Shown here piece by piece: positions 34,075 to 43,419 of a stretch of DNA of 64,000 nt. The translations under genes were made by a program, and so were the position numbers. Below the pieces are notes generated by a model. That model saw nothing but the letters and a program-made list of their open reading frames with translations, made no database searches and was not told where the DNA came from. Where the stretch lies: assembly GCA_020635195.1 (NCBI GenBank), contig JACKAG010000005.1, positions 81,640 to 145,639 of the forward strand, in the 5' to 3' direction. The stretch's first letter is position 1, and each line of letters opens with the position of its first letter. Source of the stretch: Deltaproteobacteria bacterium (GTDB taxonomy: Bacteria; Bdellovibrionota_B; Oligoflexia; Oligoflexales; Bog-1112).

Positions 34075-35499
34075 AGGAGTCCCCGGAAGAGAAGAAGGAA
34101 GCAGTTTACCTGGGTTCAGGATATGCTTCGGGTCTAAGATGGCTTTGATCTGGCGCATCAGATCAATTTCATCCGGACTCCTCCGGAAGTGCAGGTCGTT
34201 TTTTTTCAGGATTCCGATTCCGTGCTCTGCGCTGATGCTCCCCTGGTATTGTCTGACCAGATGATAGATTTCCTGCTCTGTCGCATTGCTCAGCCGGATA
34301 AAGTCACTGTCCGGAAGTTGGCGATCTCCCAGATAGTTGAGGTGTATATTTCCGTCGCCGATATGGCCAAAGGCCATCAGCCGGATTCTCTTATCGAGAG
34401 CCTGCTGCAGCCGCATCAGATCTTCACGAAAGTGGCAGAGCGCTGAGAGGGGCAGAGAGATATCATTCTTGCGGACATGGCCTGTGGCACTGAGGCTTTC
34501 CGTTATATTTTCGCGTAGAGCCCATAGCTCCTCTGTCTGCTTTGCCGTTCCGGCAATGACTGCATCGCAGATCAACCCCTGGTGGATCAGGGGTTCCAGG
34601 AAGGCTTCCAGGGCATCATCAGGCCCGTCTTTCCAGCCGGATTCGGCTTCCAGCCAGACGACATGTGAGCAGGGGGTGGAGAGAGGGTTTTTGAGTTGAG
34701 TCTGGGTCGCCAGAACCAGGTCAAGAGATGGTTGGTCTGCCCATTCGAAGGCTGCCAGAGGAAGGCCCTGAAGGCGGGTCTCCTGGAACAGCCTCAGAAC
34801 ATCTTCCAGAGACTGAAAGCCTGCAAAGCAGAGGCGGGTTCTGGCGGGCTTTGTGCAGAGCCGGAAGGTAGCACGGCTGATCAGACCCAGTGTCCCCTCG
34901 CTTCCTATAAACAGTTGTTTCAGGTCATAGCCGCTGTTGTCTTTGCGCAGGGCCCGGTTGAGATCAAGGATCTTCCCGTCGGCCAGAACAACCCGGAGTC
35001 CCAGGACATGCTCCCGGGTTCCTCCGAAAGAAACGAAACGCAGCCCACCTGCATTCGTTGCAATATTACCGCCTGCCTGGGAACTGCCTCTGGATGCCAG
35101 ATCGAGTGGAAAAAAAAGGCCTGCCTGGGCGGCTGCTTCCTGAAGCTGGCTGGTGGTGACGCCGGCTTCTGCTTCGATGGACATGTTGAGAGGATCGATG
35201 TGGATGATCCGGTTCATCCTTTCAAAGGAGATGAGAAATCCTCCGCTGATGCCAGCTGCTCCCCCGGCAAGGCCGGTCCGACCCCCGGCAGGGACAACAG
35301 GGACGGAGGCTGTATGGCAGCACTGCATGATATGGACCAGCTGCTCTTCGTCGTCCGGAAAGAGGATTGCAGCGGCTTTCCCGGCTTTGATGTGGCTCCA
35401 GTCAGAGCTATAGTGGTCAATCGTTTCTGCTGTGGTGATGACATATTTTTCTCCAAGAGCAGACCTCAGGCTGGCAATGGCATCACAGATATTTTGCAA
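34036..35499 (-). CDS. FAD-linked oxidase, GlcD/D-2-hydroxyacid dehydrogenase type
   Basis: 487 residues, start TTG (GGGGAG six bases upstream). The N-terminal PCMH FAD domain has VPVVPAGGRTGLAGGA and GGNIATNAGG; the C-terminal domain contains HIGDGNIHLNYLG and SAEHGIGILKK, as in D-lactate, D-2-hydroxyglutarate and glycolate oxidases. These enzymes oxidise a 2-hydroxyacid and pass electrons to a quinone or other acceptor. The last 20 residues (PSATPAKRQQSLL) look like an added tail and overlap the convergent gene. The exact substrate is unresolved. Confidence 0.92.
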   Translation of the reverse strand: MQNICDAIASLRSALGEKYVITTAETIDHYSSDWSHIKAGKAAAILFPDDEEQLVHIMQCCHTASVPVVPAGGRTGLAGGAAGISGGFLISFERMNRIIHIDPLNMSIEAEAGVTTSQLQEAAAQAGLFFPLDLASRGSSQAGGNIATNAGGLRFVSFGGTREHVLGLRVVLADGKILDLNRALRKDNSGYDLKQLFIGSEGTLGLISRATFRLCTKPARTRLCFAGFQSLEDVLRLFQETRLQGLPLAAFEWADQPSLDLVLATQTQLKNPLSTPCSHVVWLEAESGWKDGPDDALEAFLEPLIHQGLICDAVIAGTAKQTEELWALRENITESLSATGHVRKNDISLPLSALCHFREDLMRLQQALDKRIRLMAFGHIGDGNIHLNYLGDRQLPDSDFIRLSNATEQEIYHLVRQYQGSISAEHGIGILKKNDLHFRRSPDEIDLMRQIKAILDPKHILNPGKLLPSSLPGTPSATPAKRQQSLL

Positions 35500-35774
35500 G
35501 ACACACTCCCCGTTTTTGCTTTTTGGGTGGATCTGTCCGATATTGACACTGCGCTCAAAGTATGGATGATTTGTGCTTTTTGTGCCAGTCTGAGCTCAGG
35601 AAATTGCGCACGGCTCTGGCCCTGTCCTGGATGTTTTCTGCCTGCATAGCTTATAAAAGCTGTAGCAAAAAAGAGCCGGGCACAGATGGCAGCTGGCATA
35701 AAGATCAGGCTATCCCTTATAATGAGGGCGAGAAGGAATCATTCCCGTAAAGAAAGCAAAAAATCGGGTGTCCT
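35500..35774. other. Intergenic region, no gene seen
   Basis: About 275 bp between divergent genes. Short open frames on the + strand lack ribosome sites. No palindrome or promoter pair is convincing. Confidence 0.4.
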
Positions 35775-36017
35775 ATGAGTTTGACAGAGAAAAACTGTAT
35801 TCATAGTCTTGCCTCTTGTGAAGAGGCTCACCGGCGCTTGCCCAGACGGGTGAGGCAGCAACTGCTCATATCCTGTCTTCTTTTTCCTGACAAACATGAG
35901 GATGAATATATCTATGTCGGTGATGCTCTGAAGCGATTTGGGGATGTGCTGCTCTTCTGGAAAAAAAAACGCAGAGTCAGTACCAGAGAACAGCTGATCG
36001 GCAGCCTCCTTAAGTGA
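35775..36017 (+). CDS. Small basic hypothetical protein
   Basis: 80 residues, with no signal peptide. It is basic and helical (EEAHRRLPRRVRQQLLISCLLF, listed here as residues 16-37) and ends in a KKKRRVSTREQ stretch. The ribosome site is weak (GGGTG). It is probably real because its composition matches the neighbouring genes, but it has no recognisable family. Confidence 0.4.
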   Translation: MSLTEKNCIHSLASCEEAHRRLPRRVRQQLLISCLLFPDKHEDEYIYVGDALKRFGDVLLFWKKKRRVSTREQLIGSLLK

Positions 36018-36319
36018 AGTGACTTCGCTGCCTCCCTGTAGCATGAGGCTAAGGTTTCACCGCCAGTCTTATTCACCTGACCCTGAAGGGGACAGGGTCT
36101 TCCTTGTAAGTCTCTGTTTTTTATCTTCTTTGAAATTCTTTGTTGAATTTTAATGGCGATTTGCTTAGCTGGATGGCCCGTGTGGATACAGTTCCGTCGA
36201 TGCTGAGTATGGTCTTTTTGTCTTCTGAAAAGATAATTGAGGTCGGCTTTTAGCTTCGGAAGTGGAACAGGAGGCAAAACGGGAGCTTGGTGATCCGGAT
36301 ATAACAGCAGAGAGTAGAT
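36018..36319. other. Intergenic region with a GC-rich hairpin
   Basis: About 300 bp without a gene. A hairpin at 36079-36099 (GACCCTG, seven-base loop, CAGGGTC) is followed by TTCCTT rather than a T-run. I compared it with the common riboswitch cores and found no match. It may be a weak terminator for the preceding small gene. Confidence 0.4.
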
Positions 36320-37102
36320 ATGAAAGTGAAAGCAAAAGTCTGTGTGGTTGATGAAGATGATCAGGTACGGGCGGGCTGGGAGCAGGCTCTTAATGGGGAA
36401 ATAACTCTTCTCCTGTGCAGAGATTTTGATCAGCTGATGGAAGAGGCTGGCCAGGATGCATCTCTGCTGGCTTCTCTTGATTGCCTGATTACAGGTCGCT
36501 ACTTTGAAGCATCAGGTCTGGATATCTGTAATAGTCCACTGATTAAGACCCTGAGAAATGCGGGAGTCGGAGCGATTTTTCTGAACTGGCAGGGCTATCT
36601 GACTAAAGAGCAGATCGAAGCCAGCTTTGATGGCCGGCTGTTCAACCGTTATGGTGTGCGCTGGCAGACTCTCCGCTCCCGGGTGCAGAAGATCAGAGGG
36701 AAACAACCTCAGACGGCACTTTCCCCGGAAGGTGTCGAAGAACTGTCTCAGAACGGAGCGAAAAAGGGAACTCATAAGAGCAGGTCATCTGCTGCGGAGA
36801 AAAAGCAGGAAGAAAAAGCGAGGGCGCGTCAGACAGCAGCCGCGGCCGCAGCTGCTGTCCGTACGAAACCTCAGCGTTGTCAGGAACTCCTGCGCTGCAT
36901 GGCCACAAAAGCTGCAGGACATCATCGTGAAAAACTGGAATATTATGCTTCGCATAACCACCAGGAAGGCATTGCGCTCCTTGAGGCCATCTATAATCGT
37001 CTGATGATCTCTTCTCAGGGAGAGGAGCGTTGTCCGAGCCGCTATATCAACAGCTCACCAGTTGTCGCCAAAAGTATCCTCAGACAGGCGTTGTTTGGTT
37101 GA
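36320..37102 (+). CDS. Receiver-like protein with alanine/lysine linker
   Basis: 260 residues. The N-terminal 130 residues look like a receiver domain: VCVVDEDDQVRAGW gives the acidic pocket, but the strand 3 end reads DCLITGRYFEAS, with Gly59 in place of the phospho-acceptor Asp. A Lys/Arg/Glu-rich linker with an eight-residue alanine run follows (residues 160-180). The C-terminal 80 residues are helical. So it is probably not phosphorylated and perhaps nucleic acid- or protein-binding. It has the same general design as the receiver-like proteins at 28147 and 54285. Confidence 0.6.
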   Translation: MKVKAKVCVVDEDDQVRAGWEQALNGEITLLLCRDFDQLMEEAGQDASLLASLDCLITGRYFEASGLDICNSPLIKTLRNAGVGAIFLNWQGYLTKEQIEASFDGRLFNRYGVRWQTLRSRVQKIRGKQPQTALSPEGVEELSQNGAKKGTHKSRSSAAEKKQEEKARARQTAAAAAAAVRTKPQRCQELLRCMATKAAGHHREKLEYYASHNHQEGIALLEAIYNRLMISSQGEERCPSRYINSSPVVAKSILRQALFG

Positions 37103-37334
37103 CTCCCGGATAGCTGGCGGGCTATGTATTTTCCTGGAGTGATCGGCCTTTCAGAGAGCTTCAGGAAGATTTTTAATATAAAGCAATTATTGTTGTTTAT
37201 ATGAATCTATTGCTGTTGTCTTAGTTATTTGTTATTTTCCTTTGAATTTTAAAAATCTTGGAATTTACATAAAAAAACATTTTTTTCCGGGTCACTGCTG
37301 GGGCGATATCGTTTCGAATAAAAAGGATCACGTG

Positions 37335-38336
37335 ATGCGAGCTTTGTTATCTGTCCTGCTTCTGCTTTCTGGCGGTAATCTGGCTCTGGGCTCAGATCAC
37401 AATTCCTCTTCCAATCCGGACAATCCAGAACTGCTTGCTGCGATTAACGCTCCTGATACCTTTGGACGAACGCTCCTCCATCGTGCAGTCGAGAAGGGGG
37501 ATGCCAGCCAAGTTGCCGAGCGTCTGCGTCTCGGAGCGGACGCTGATTTGAGCGATAATTTTGACTGTACGCCACTCCACAAGGCGGTAGAAAGAGGGTT
37601 TGTCGATATAGTCACCCTTCTTCTTGAGCATGGAGCGGACATTGATTCGGGCGATTTTGTCGGTCTTACGCCACTTCACAAGGCGGTAGAAAGAGGGTTT
37701 GTCGATATAGTCACCCTTCTTCTTGAGCATGGAGCGGACGCTAATTTGAGCGATGATTTTGGCTGGACGCCACTCCACAGGGCGGCAGAAAGAGGGTTGG
37801 TTCCTGTTGTCTCCATCCTTTTGAAGCATGATGGAGTGAAGATTGATCAGCCTGACAAGAGAAAGAGAACCCCCCTTCAGATGGCGATAGAGAGGCAATC
37901 CTGGGATGTTGTCAGCCTCCTTCGTCAGTCTGGAGCTGCTGTTCACAAAAAACCTGAGAATGCCCCCTTCTTGGAAACATTTCCCTACGATCCCTACGAG
38001 AGGTCTAAGGCTGATCGCTCGTCTTCTGGTATTGAGCAGCAGGTCGTCGAAGCAGCGAATCGCCAGGATGCTGCTGCACAGCAGGTCGGCGCCAAAGCAG
38101 AGGAAAAAGATAAAGATACAGTGGGAGCCTCTTGCTTTCATCGCATCAGATCTCAATTTCTGCCAATATCTGCTATGGTCGGACTTGCCTCCTTGGGTAT
38201 CTGGTATTGGCAGAAGCCTGTTCCGGCTGATGAACCGAAGGAAGAACAAGATAGCGACATCATTGCAGGTGAGCAGGTCCTCCTGCCTGAAGAGGATCTG
38301 GATATATTGTCGTCGGATCTTTCTTCTGAGCTTTGA
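37335..38336 (+). CDS. Ankyrin-repeat protein D with C-terminal membrane segment
   Basis: 333 residues. The start at 37335 follows AAAAAGGATCACGTG, the leader shared by the ankyrin genes at 16-20 kb. A signal peptide (MRALLSVLLLLSGGNLALG) precedes about six ankyrin repeats; two are identical over 63 bp (37578-37640 and 37677-37739, 99 bp apart). A basic/acidic linker (residues 230-275) leads to a predicted membrane span (FLPISAMVGLASLGIWYW) and an acidic tail. So, unlike its paralogues, it is likely anchored, with ankyrins on the periplasmic side if the signal is cleaved. Confidence 0.87.
   Translation: MRALLSVLLLLSGGNLALGSDHNSSSNPDNPELLAAINAPDTFGRTLLHRAVEKGDASQVAERLRLGADADLSDNFDCTPLHKAVERGFVDIVTLLLEHGADIDSGDFVGLTPLHKAVERGFVDIVTLLLEHGADANLSDDFGWTPLHRAAERGLVPVVSILLKHDGVKIDQPDKRKRTPLQMAIERQSWDVVSLLRQSGAAVHKKPENAPFLETFPYDPYERSKADRSSSGIEQQVVEAANRQDAAAQQVGAKAEEKDKDTVGASCFHRIRSQFLPISAMVGLASLGIWYWQKPVPADEPKEEQDSDIIAGEQVLLPEEDLDILSSDLSSEL
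37578..37739 (+). repeat. Identical 63-bp segments 99 bp apart in ankyrin gene D
   Basis: The segment starting cacaaggcggtagaaagagg occurs at 37578-37640 and 37677-37739 without a mismatch. It encodes HKAVERGFVDIVTLLLEHGAD in both ankyrin units. Flanking parts of the units differ, consistent with gene conversion or recent duplication. Confidence 0.93.
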
Positions 38337-38360
38337 AAAGATATCAGGACTTTGCTGCTT

Positions 38361-39587
38361 TCAGATCATCAACAGAGGCTGTTCGAGGAACGACACCAGG
38401 GTTTCCAGGAAACGGGCCCCTGTCATTCCATCGACAACCCGATGATCACAGGAAAGCGTCATCTGCATCCGTGGCCTGACAAGCAGCTGCCCGCTCTCGT
38501 CAACCCATGGTTGTGGGAGGCTGGCTCCCGCTGCCAGAATGCAGGCCTGTGGCGGGTTGATAATTGCAGTGAAACTCTCAACCCGGGTCATCCCCAGGTT
38601 GGAGATGGTGAAGCTTCCTCCGGTATATTCCTCCGGGCTCAGAGACCCATCCCGGGCTTTTCCTGCCAATAGCCGGCTCCGGGCTGCTATCTCTCTTGCA
38701 CTGAGCTGGTCAGCTCCTCTGATGACAGGTGTAACCAGTCCGGAAGGAAGAGCGACAGCCATACAGACATCCACCTGTCCGAACTGAATGATGGCGTCTT
38801 CTTCCCAGGAAGCATTGATTTCAGGGTGACGGCGCAGCGCACGCCCTGCCGCCAGAATCAGCAGATCATTGACACTGACTTTAGGAAGCTCGCCTTTTTC
38901 TACCCCAGGATCACGGTTTAGCTGGGTTCGCCAGTCCAGGACCGCGCTCATATCTGCTGAGATGCTGAGATAAAAATGAGGAGCTTCGTTTTTAGCTGCC
39001 AGAAGCCGCTTTGCGATGGTCTTTCGCATCATGCTGTGGGGAATCCTCTTATCCGCACTTCCTCCGGAGCGGAAGGCAGGAGTCACAGCCGCGCCTGTGA
39101 CATCCCGCTGAATAATACGGCCATGAGGGCCGCTTCCCTGTAGCTGATTCAGACTCAGTCCCTTTTCCTGAGCGAGTTTTCTGGCCAGAGGAGACGCTTT
39201 GATCCGTCCTTCTGCAGCAGGGCCTGTGACCGTCCGGGAAGTGGTTTCCGGAGCGGCCCTACCGGGAGAGGGCTGTTCTTCTTTTGTTGCGGATGTGGCG
39301 GCAGATGCTGCCGGAGCTTTCAGCAGGCTGTCGTAGTCAGGCTGCTCTCCTTTGGCGCCTATGACAGCAATGGCCTGCTGTAACCTGACTGTCGTTCCTG
39401 CCGGAACCAGGATTTTCAGGAGGACACCTTCTTCGGGGCTGCTGTATTCCATGGTTGCTTTGTCCGTCTCAATTGCCAGAAGTGGTTCCCCTTCTTCAAC
39501 GTAATCACCTTCTTTCCTGAACCATTCGGCAATACCTCCTTCTTCCATTGTGTCACTCAGCTTTGGCATTTCAATGACAGACGCCAT
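38361..39587 (-). CDS. pdhC: Dihydrolipoamide acetyltransferase, PDH E2
   Basis: 408 residues from the ATG at 39587 (GAGGAG seven bases upstream; an upstream in-frame start is unlikely). Domain order: lipoyl domain with ETDKATMEY (Lys42 or so carries lipoate), a Pro/Ala-rich linker, E1/E3-binding domain (ASPLARKLAQEKG to GPHGRI, about residues 130-165), and catalytic acyltransferase ending in CDHRVVDG with the active-site His and Asp. It transfers acetyl groups to CoA. Third gene after pdhA and pdhB in one operon; a separate E3 gene is not in the window. Confidence 0.95.
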   Translation of the reverse strand: MASVIEMPKLSDTMEEGGIAEWFRKEGDYVEEGEPLLAIETDKATMEYSSPEEGVLLKILVPAGTTVRLQQAIAVIGAKGEQPDYDSLLKAPAASAATSATKEEQPSPGRAAPETTSRTVTGPAAEGRIKASPLARKLAQEKGLSLNQLQGSGPHGRIIQRDVTGAAVTPAFRSGGSADKRIPHSMMRKTIAKRLLAAKNEAPHFYLSISADMSAVLDWRTQLNRDPGVEKGELPKVSVNDLLILAAGRALRRHPEINASWEEDAIIQFGQVDVCMAVALPSGLVTPVIRGADQLSAREIAARSRLLAGKARDGSLSPEEYTGGSFTISNLGMTRVESFTAIINPPQACILAAGASLPQPWVDESGQLLVRPRMQMTLSCDHRVVDGMTGARFLETLVSFLEQPLLMI

Positions 39588-39695
39588 AGATAATCTCCTC
39601 AGGTATGTCCATGCGGCATGTTTCTGCTCCTGCTCTTCAGGGGCTCCTTCCTGAAGAGCAGAGTTCAGGGGGGGACCGTTCATGTTATGCTTCGT

Positions 39696-40679
39696 TCAGG
39701 TATGCTTATAGCAGACTGCCTTGACAGCACGAATGATTCGTTCTTCATCCGGTAGTGCAAGTTTTTCCAGATGCTCTGCATAGGGAACCGGCACCGCTTC
39801 CTGTGACACTCTCAGAACAGGTGCATCCAGGTCATCAAAACATTCGCACTGAATCCGGTCTGAAATCTGACTGCCAACAGAGGCAAAAGGCCAGTTCTCT
39901 TCAATGATGACAGCTCGGTGTGTTTTTCTGACAGAGTGGAAAATCAGCTCTTCATCCAGTGGAACCAGGGTTCGGGGATCGAGAACCTCACAGTCGATTC
40001 CGGCAGTGGCCAGTTCTTCTGCAACCGCAAGGACTTTATGGGTGATCTTCCCCCATGTGATCAGGGTGACATCCCGGCCAGAACGTTTAATTTCTCCTGC
40101 CCCGATAGGAATCAGATATTCCTCATCAGGCACATCTCCTTTCATGCCATACATCATTTCACTTTCGAGAAAGATCACCGGATTCGGGTCGCGTATGGCA
40201 GACTTGAGCAGTCCCTTGGCATCATAAGGGGTGCTGACAGAAATGATTTTCAGACCTGGTACATTACTCAGCATCGGATCGATATTCTGAGAATGCTGGG
40301 CAGATAACATGTGTGCTGCACCATTCGGGCCCCGGAAGACGATCGGAACGGCAAACTGCCCTCCTGACATATAATGCATCTTTGCAGCATGATTGATGAT
40401 CTGATCAAAACCCTGAATCCCGAAGTTCCAGGTCATCATTTCAATGATCGGGCGCAAACCCGCCATTGCGGCACCGATCCCAAGGCCAGCGAATCCGCCT
40501 TCAGAAATCGGAGCATCGATGACCCGTCGCTCGCCAAAACGGGCCAACATCCCCTTTGAAACTTTGTAAGCCCCGTCATAACGGGCGACTTCCTCGCCCA
40601 TCAGAAAGACGCTCGGGTCACGCTCCATTTCTTCGCTCATTGCCTCATTGAGGGCTTCGCGGAATGCTTTCAATGCCAT
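39696..40679 (-). CDS. pdhB: Pyruvate dehydrogenase E1 beta subunit
   Basis: 327 residues, with AAGGTGG upstream of the ATG. Sequence landmarks of E1 beta: MGEEVARYDGAYKVSKG near the start, EGGFAGLGIGAAM, QHSQN, and IFLESEMMYG, then a C-terminal domain with DPRTLVPLDEE and VIIEENWPFASVG. With E1 alpha it forms the alpha2beta2 enzyme that decarboxylates pyruvate with thiamine diphosphate. The 33-bp gap after pdhA and the 108-bp gap to pdhC indicate an operon. Confidence 0.95.
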   Translation of the reverse strand: MALKAFREALNEAMSEEMERDPSVFLMGEEVARYDGAYKVSKGMLARFGERRVIDAPISEGGFAGLGIGAAMAGLRPIIEMMTWNFGIQGFDQIINHAAKMHYMSGGQFAVPIVFRGPNGAAHMLSAQHSQNIDPMLSNVPGLKIISVSTPYDAKGLLKSAIRDPNPVIFLESEMMYGMKGDVPDEEYLIPIGAGEIKRSGRDVTLITWGKITHKVLAVAEELATAGIDCEVLDPRTLVPLDEELIFHSVRKTHRAVIIEENWPFASVGSQISDRIQCECFDDLDAPVLRVSQEAVPVPYAEHLEKLALPDEERIIRAVKAVCYKHT

Positions 40680-40712
40680 GCTGCCACCTTATATAGTCTC
40701 AGTCTCTGCGTC

Positions 40713-41729
40713 TTAACAGGATGTTACGGATGATGTCTTTGCTTCTGCAAAGACATGCTCCCAGGTTTCTGATTCGTCCGATATGGGAGAGTCATCCGCG
40801 AATTTCTCCGCTTCTTTTGCCTTGCTTCTGGCTTCCTGGTCCCACTCTTTAAGTCTGGCATCGTCCGCCAGATTCAGGTTTTTCATGGCCGCCGCCAGTG
40901 TCAGCAGTGGATCCCGTTCCTGATACTCCTGTAGTTCTTCTTTTGTCCGGTAGTTGCCAGGATCAGACACCGAATGCCCCTTATAGCGGTAGGTCAGAGC
41001 CTCCAGAAGGTGCGGCTTCCGGTCTTTGCGCATCTGTTCCATGATGGGACGGCTATGCTGGTAGACCTGAATCACGTTCATGCCATCCACCTGAGAGCTG
41101 GCCATATCAAAGGCCAGGGCCCGCTTATACAGGGATTCGATGCTGGTGGTCCGGCGGATATCCGTGCCCATTCCATAACGATTATTTTCAATGACAAAGA
41201 GGACTGGCAGCTCCCAGGTCGCAGCCATGTTCATGGCCTCATAGACCTGCCCCTGATTCATGGCAGCATCTCCGAGGTAGCAGACCATGTTACTGTCAAG
41301 ATTCTGATACTTCAGGGCAAATGCAGCGCCAACGGCAATGGGCGCCTGGCCTCCGACTATCCCGTGTCCTCCGTAGAAACCATGCTGTTGGCTGAACATG
41401 TGCATGGAACCACCTTTGCCCCTGGCGCAGCCGGTCACTTTGCCAAGGAGCTCGGCAAAAACCTCACCAGGAGGAATGCCCTTCTCAATAGCCTGCGTAT
41501 GAGAACGGTAGCCGGAGATGATCAGATCATCCGGGCGGGTACAGGAGCCAAGGCCGACGCAGACAGCCTCCTGCCCGATGTGCAGGTGACAGAAACCAGA
41601 GAACTTCTGTTTTGTATAGGCCATATTGACCCGCTCTTCGAAGCGGCGGTAAAAAAGCATCCGCCTGTACATCGATAGCACCTGTTCCTCATCCATCTGC
41701 CGGATCTGCTCCGCCGTATCCGCTGTCAT
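40713..41729 (-). CDS. pdhA: Pyruvate dehydrogenase E1 alpha subunit
   Basis: 338 residues, started at 41729 because AAGGAGG lies five bases upstream; the longer open frame to 41930 overlaps fabF. The thiamine diphosphate motif is seen as GDAAMNQGQVYEAMN and onward to VIENN, and the phosphorylation-loop region contains RYKGHSVSDPGNYR. Early part HLHIGQEAVCVGLG is typical. It forms the E1 heterotetramer with PdhB. The order fabF-pdhA-pdhB-pdhC on one strand links fatty acid synthesis with acetyl-CoA supply. Confidence 0.95.
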   Translation of the reverse strand: MTADTAEQIRQMDEEQVLSMYRRMLFYRRFEERVNMAYTKQKFSGFCHLHIGQEAVCVGLGSCTRPDDLIISGYRSHTQAIEKGIPPGEVFAELLGKVTGCARGKGGSMHMFSQQHGFYGGHGIVGGQAPIAVGAAFALKYQNLDSNMVCYLGDAAMNQGQVYEAMNMAATWELPVLFVIENNRYGMGTDIRRTTSIESLYKRALAFDMASSQVDGMNVIQVYQHSRPIMEQMRKDRKPHLLEALTYRYKGHSVSDPGNYRTKEELQEYQERDPLLTLAAAMKNLNLADDARLKEWDQEARSKAKEAEKFADDSPISDESETWEHVFAEAKTSSVTSC

Positions 41730-41815
41730 GACAGCCTCCTTATCTTTTTCATCTCTTTGCACACATTCTCCGGTCACGGCTGCAAAGCCTTTTATGTCTG
41801 CTTCTCCGGATAACG

Positions 41816-43045
41816 TCAGATTTTTTCCATGACAATGCTGCCATTTGTTCCCCCGAAACCAAAGGAATTCGAGATTCCACGACGGATCTTCTGCTCTCTG
41901 GCAGAACCCGCCACATAATCCAGAGGACATTCCGGATCTTGTTCCCGGAGGTTTGCGGTTGGTGGCATAATCCCGTCATAAATTGCCTTTGCCAGAAAGA
42001 CCCCTTCGATTCCTCCGGCAGCTCCCAGACAGTGTCCGGTGACGCCTTTGGTCGACGAAACGCCCATCCGGTAAGCATGATCTCCGAAAACTTTGATGAT
42101 AGCATGGCTCTCGTAGACATCGTTGAAATATGTGGATGTCCCATGGGCGTTGATATAGTCAACTTCATCGGCCGGGCAGCGTGCTGCCTGTAGAGCGGCC
42201 CGGAGGCATCTTTGTGCCCCTTCTCCTTCAGGTGCCGGAGATGTGATGTGGTGAGCATCCGCAGACATGCCATAGCCTGTCATTTCGCAATAGATCCGGG
42301 CTCCTCTGGCCCGGGCATGTTCATACTCTTCCAGAACAAGAATTCCACTGCCTTCTCCCATGACAAAACCATCCCGGTTTTTATCGAAGGGGCGGGAAGC
42401 CTCTGAAGGATTTTCATTGCAGCGGCTCAGGGCCTTCATATTGGCGAAACCGGCTAGCCCCAGTTCACAGATGGACGCTTCGCTGCCACCGCAGACCATG
42501 ACATCAGCCATATTGTTACGAATGTACATCCAGCCTTCGCCAATCCCATGGGTGCCGCTTGTACAGGCGGTTGTGGTGCAGATGTTCGGACCTCTCAGAT
42601 TGTAGGTGTTTGCCACCACGCCAGCAGCCATGTTGGTGATGACAGAGGGGATGAAAAACGGGCTGACTCGTTTTGGTCCCTTGTCCCGGCACAGAATCGC
42701 TGTTGTATTGATATCATCAATAGCTCCGATTCCTACGCCGATGGAACAGCCAGTCCGGTCCATGTTACCCTCAGAAGACAGACCAGCATCCCGGATGGCT
42801 TCATGGGCTGCCGCAACAGCGAACTGGATAAAGCGTGTGCTTTTTCTGGCCTCTTTTACACCCATGACTGGAGTGGGATCAAAGTCCCGGACTTCTGCTG
42901 CAATTTTAACTCCGAGCCTTGTGCTGTCAAAGTTACGGATCAGTCCAACAGCTGAGCGACCACTGATGACAGTTTCCCATGAAGACTTCAGATCAGGCCC
43001 TGCGGGGGAAACCATCCCCAGGCCGGTGACCACTACCCGTCTCAT
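41816..43045 (-). CDS. fabF: 3-oxoacyl-ACP synthase II
   Basis: 409 residues from the ATG at 43045 (AGGAAGG upstream). Thiolase-fold condensing enzyme with catalytic Cys in TTACTSGTHG, His in NAHGTSTYFND, and His in KGVTGHCLGAAG; the N-terminus RRVVVTGLGMVSPAG and C-terminus SFGFGGTNGS are classic. It elongates acyl-ACP in fatty acid synthesis, including the C16:1 to C18:1 step. It is the first gene of a likely fabF-pdhABC transcript, 86 bp before pdhA. Confidence 0.95.
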   Translation of the reverse strand: MRRVVVTGLGMVSPAGPDLKSSWETVISGRSAVGLIRNFDSTRLGVKIAAEVRDFDPTPVMGVKEARKSTRFIQFAVAAAHEAIRDAGLSSEGNMDRTGCSIGVGIGAIDDINTTAILCRDKGPKRVSPFFIPSVITNMAAGVVANTYNLRGPNICTTTACTSGTHGIGEGWMYIRNNMADVMVCGGSEASICELGLAGFANMKALSRCNENPSEASRPFDKNRDGFVMGEGSGILVLEEYEHARARGARIYCEMTGYGMSADAHHITSPAPEGEGAQRCLRAALQAARCPADEVDYINAHGTSTYFNDVYESHAIIKVFGDHAYRMGVSSTKGVTGHCLGAAGGIEGVFLAKAIYDGIMPPTANLREQDPECPLDYVAGSAREQKIRRGISNSFGFGGTNGSIVMEKI

Positions 43046-43419
43046 CGATTGTTCCTTCCTGCTAAGCTTTGTTTTTTTATGCAGCCCGTTCGCATCATGA
43101 CTCACGAACTCCTGCGAACTTTGCCGTGCCGGACCTGGTGCTGGACACCAGGAACCTCTGCCGCCGCTCAGTCACTCTGAGATCATTTAACTAACACAAT
43201 CATAGCCTGGAAAACATGCTTCAGTGACAGAGGATTTCTGGACGGGGGCATCTTGCCCTGCCGGTTTTTTGTCGCAGATTTTGATCGGAGGGTCTGTTTG
43301 GCAAAGGGAGGAAAGACACAGCAGTCCTTAAATTCCTGAAGAAAATGAATGATGTGGATGGACTGACAGGCCTTCATGCTTTTCTGTGGATGTGTGAAAA
43401 TGTGTGCAGCTTAGGTAGA
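43046..43419. other. fabF upstream region with two short hairpins
   Basis: About 375 bp with no supported gene. Two small stem-loops (43134-43152, CCTGGTG/CACCAGG; 43167-43181, CTCAG/CTGAG) lie roughly 90-140 bp upstream of the fabF start, on its leader side. They could end lptF-antisense transcripts or shape the fabF leader. No T-run follows either, so neither is called as a terminator. Confidence 0.45.

Noticed and set aside
36050..36130. GC-rich hairpin considered as a riboswitch
   Set aside because: No conserved riboswitch core (glycine, THF, cobalamin or c-di-GMP) could be matched by eye.
43134..43181. Two small hairpins considered as terminators or a tRNA-like fold
   Set aside because: Stems are short, no T-run, and no cloverleaf can be drawn.
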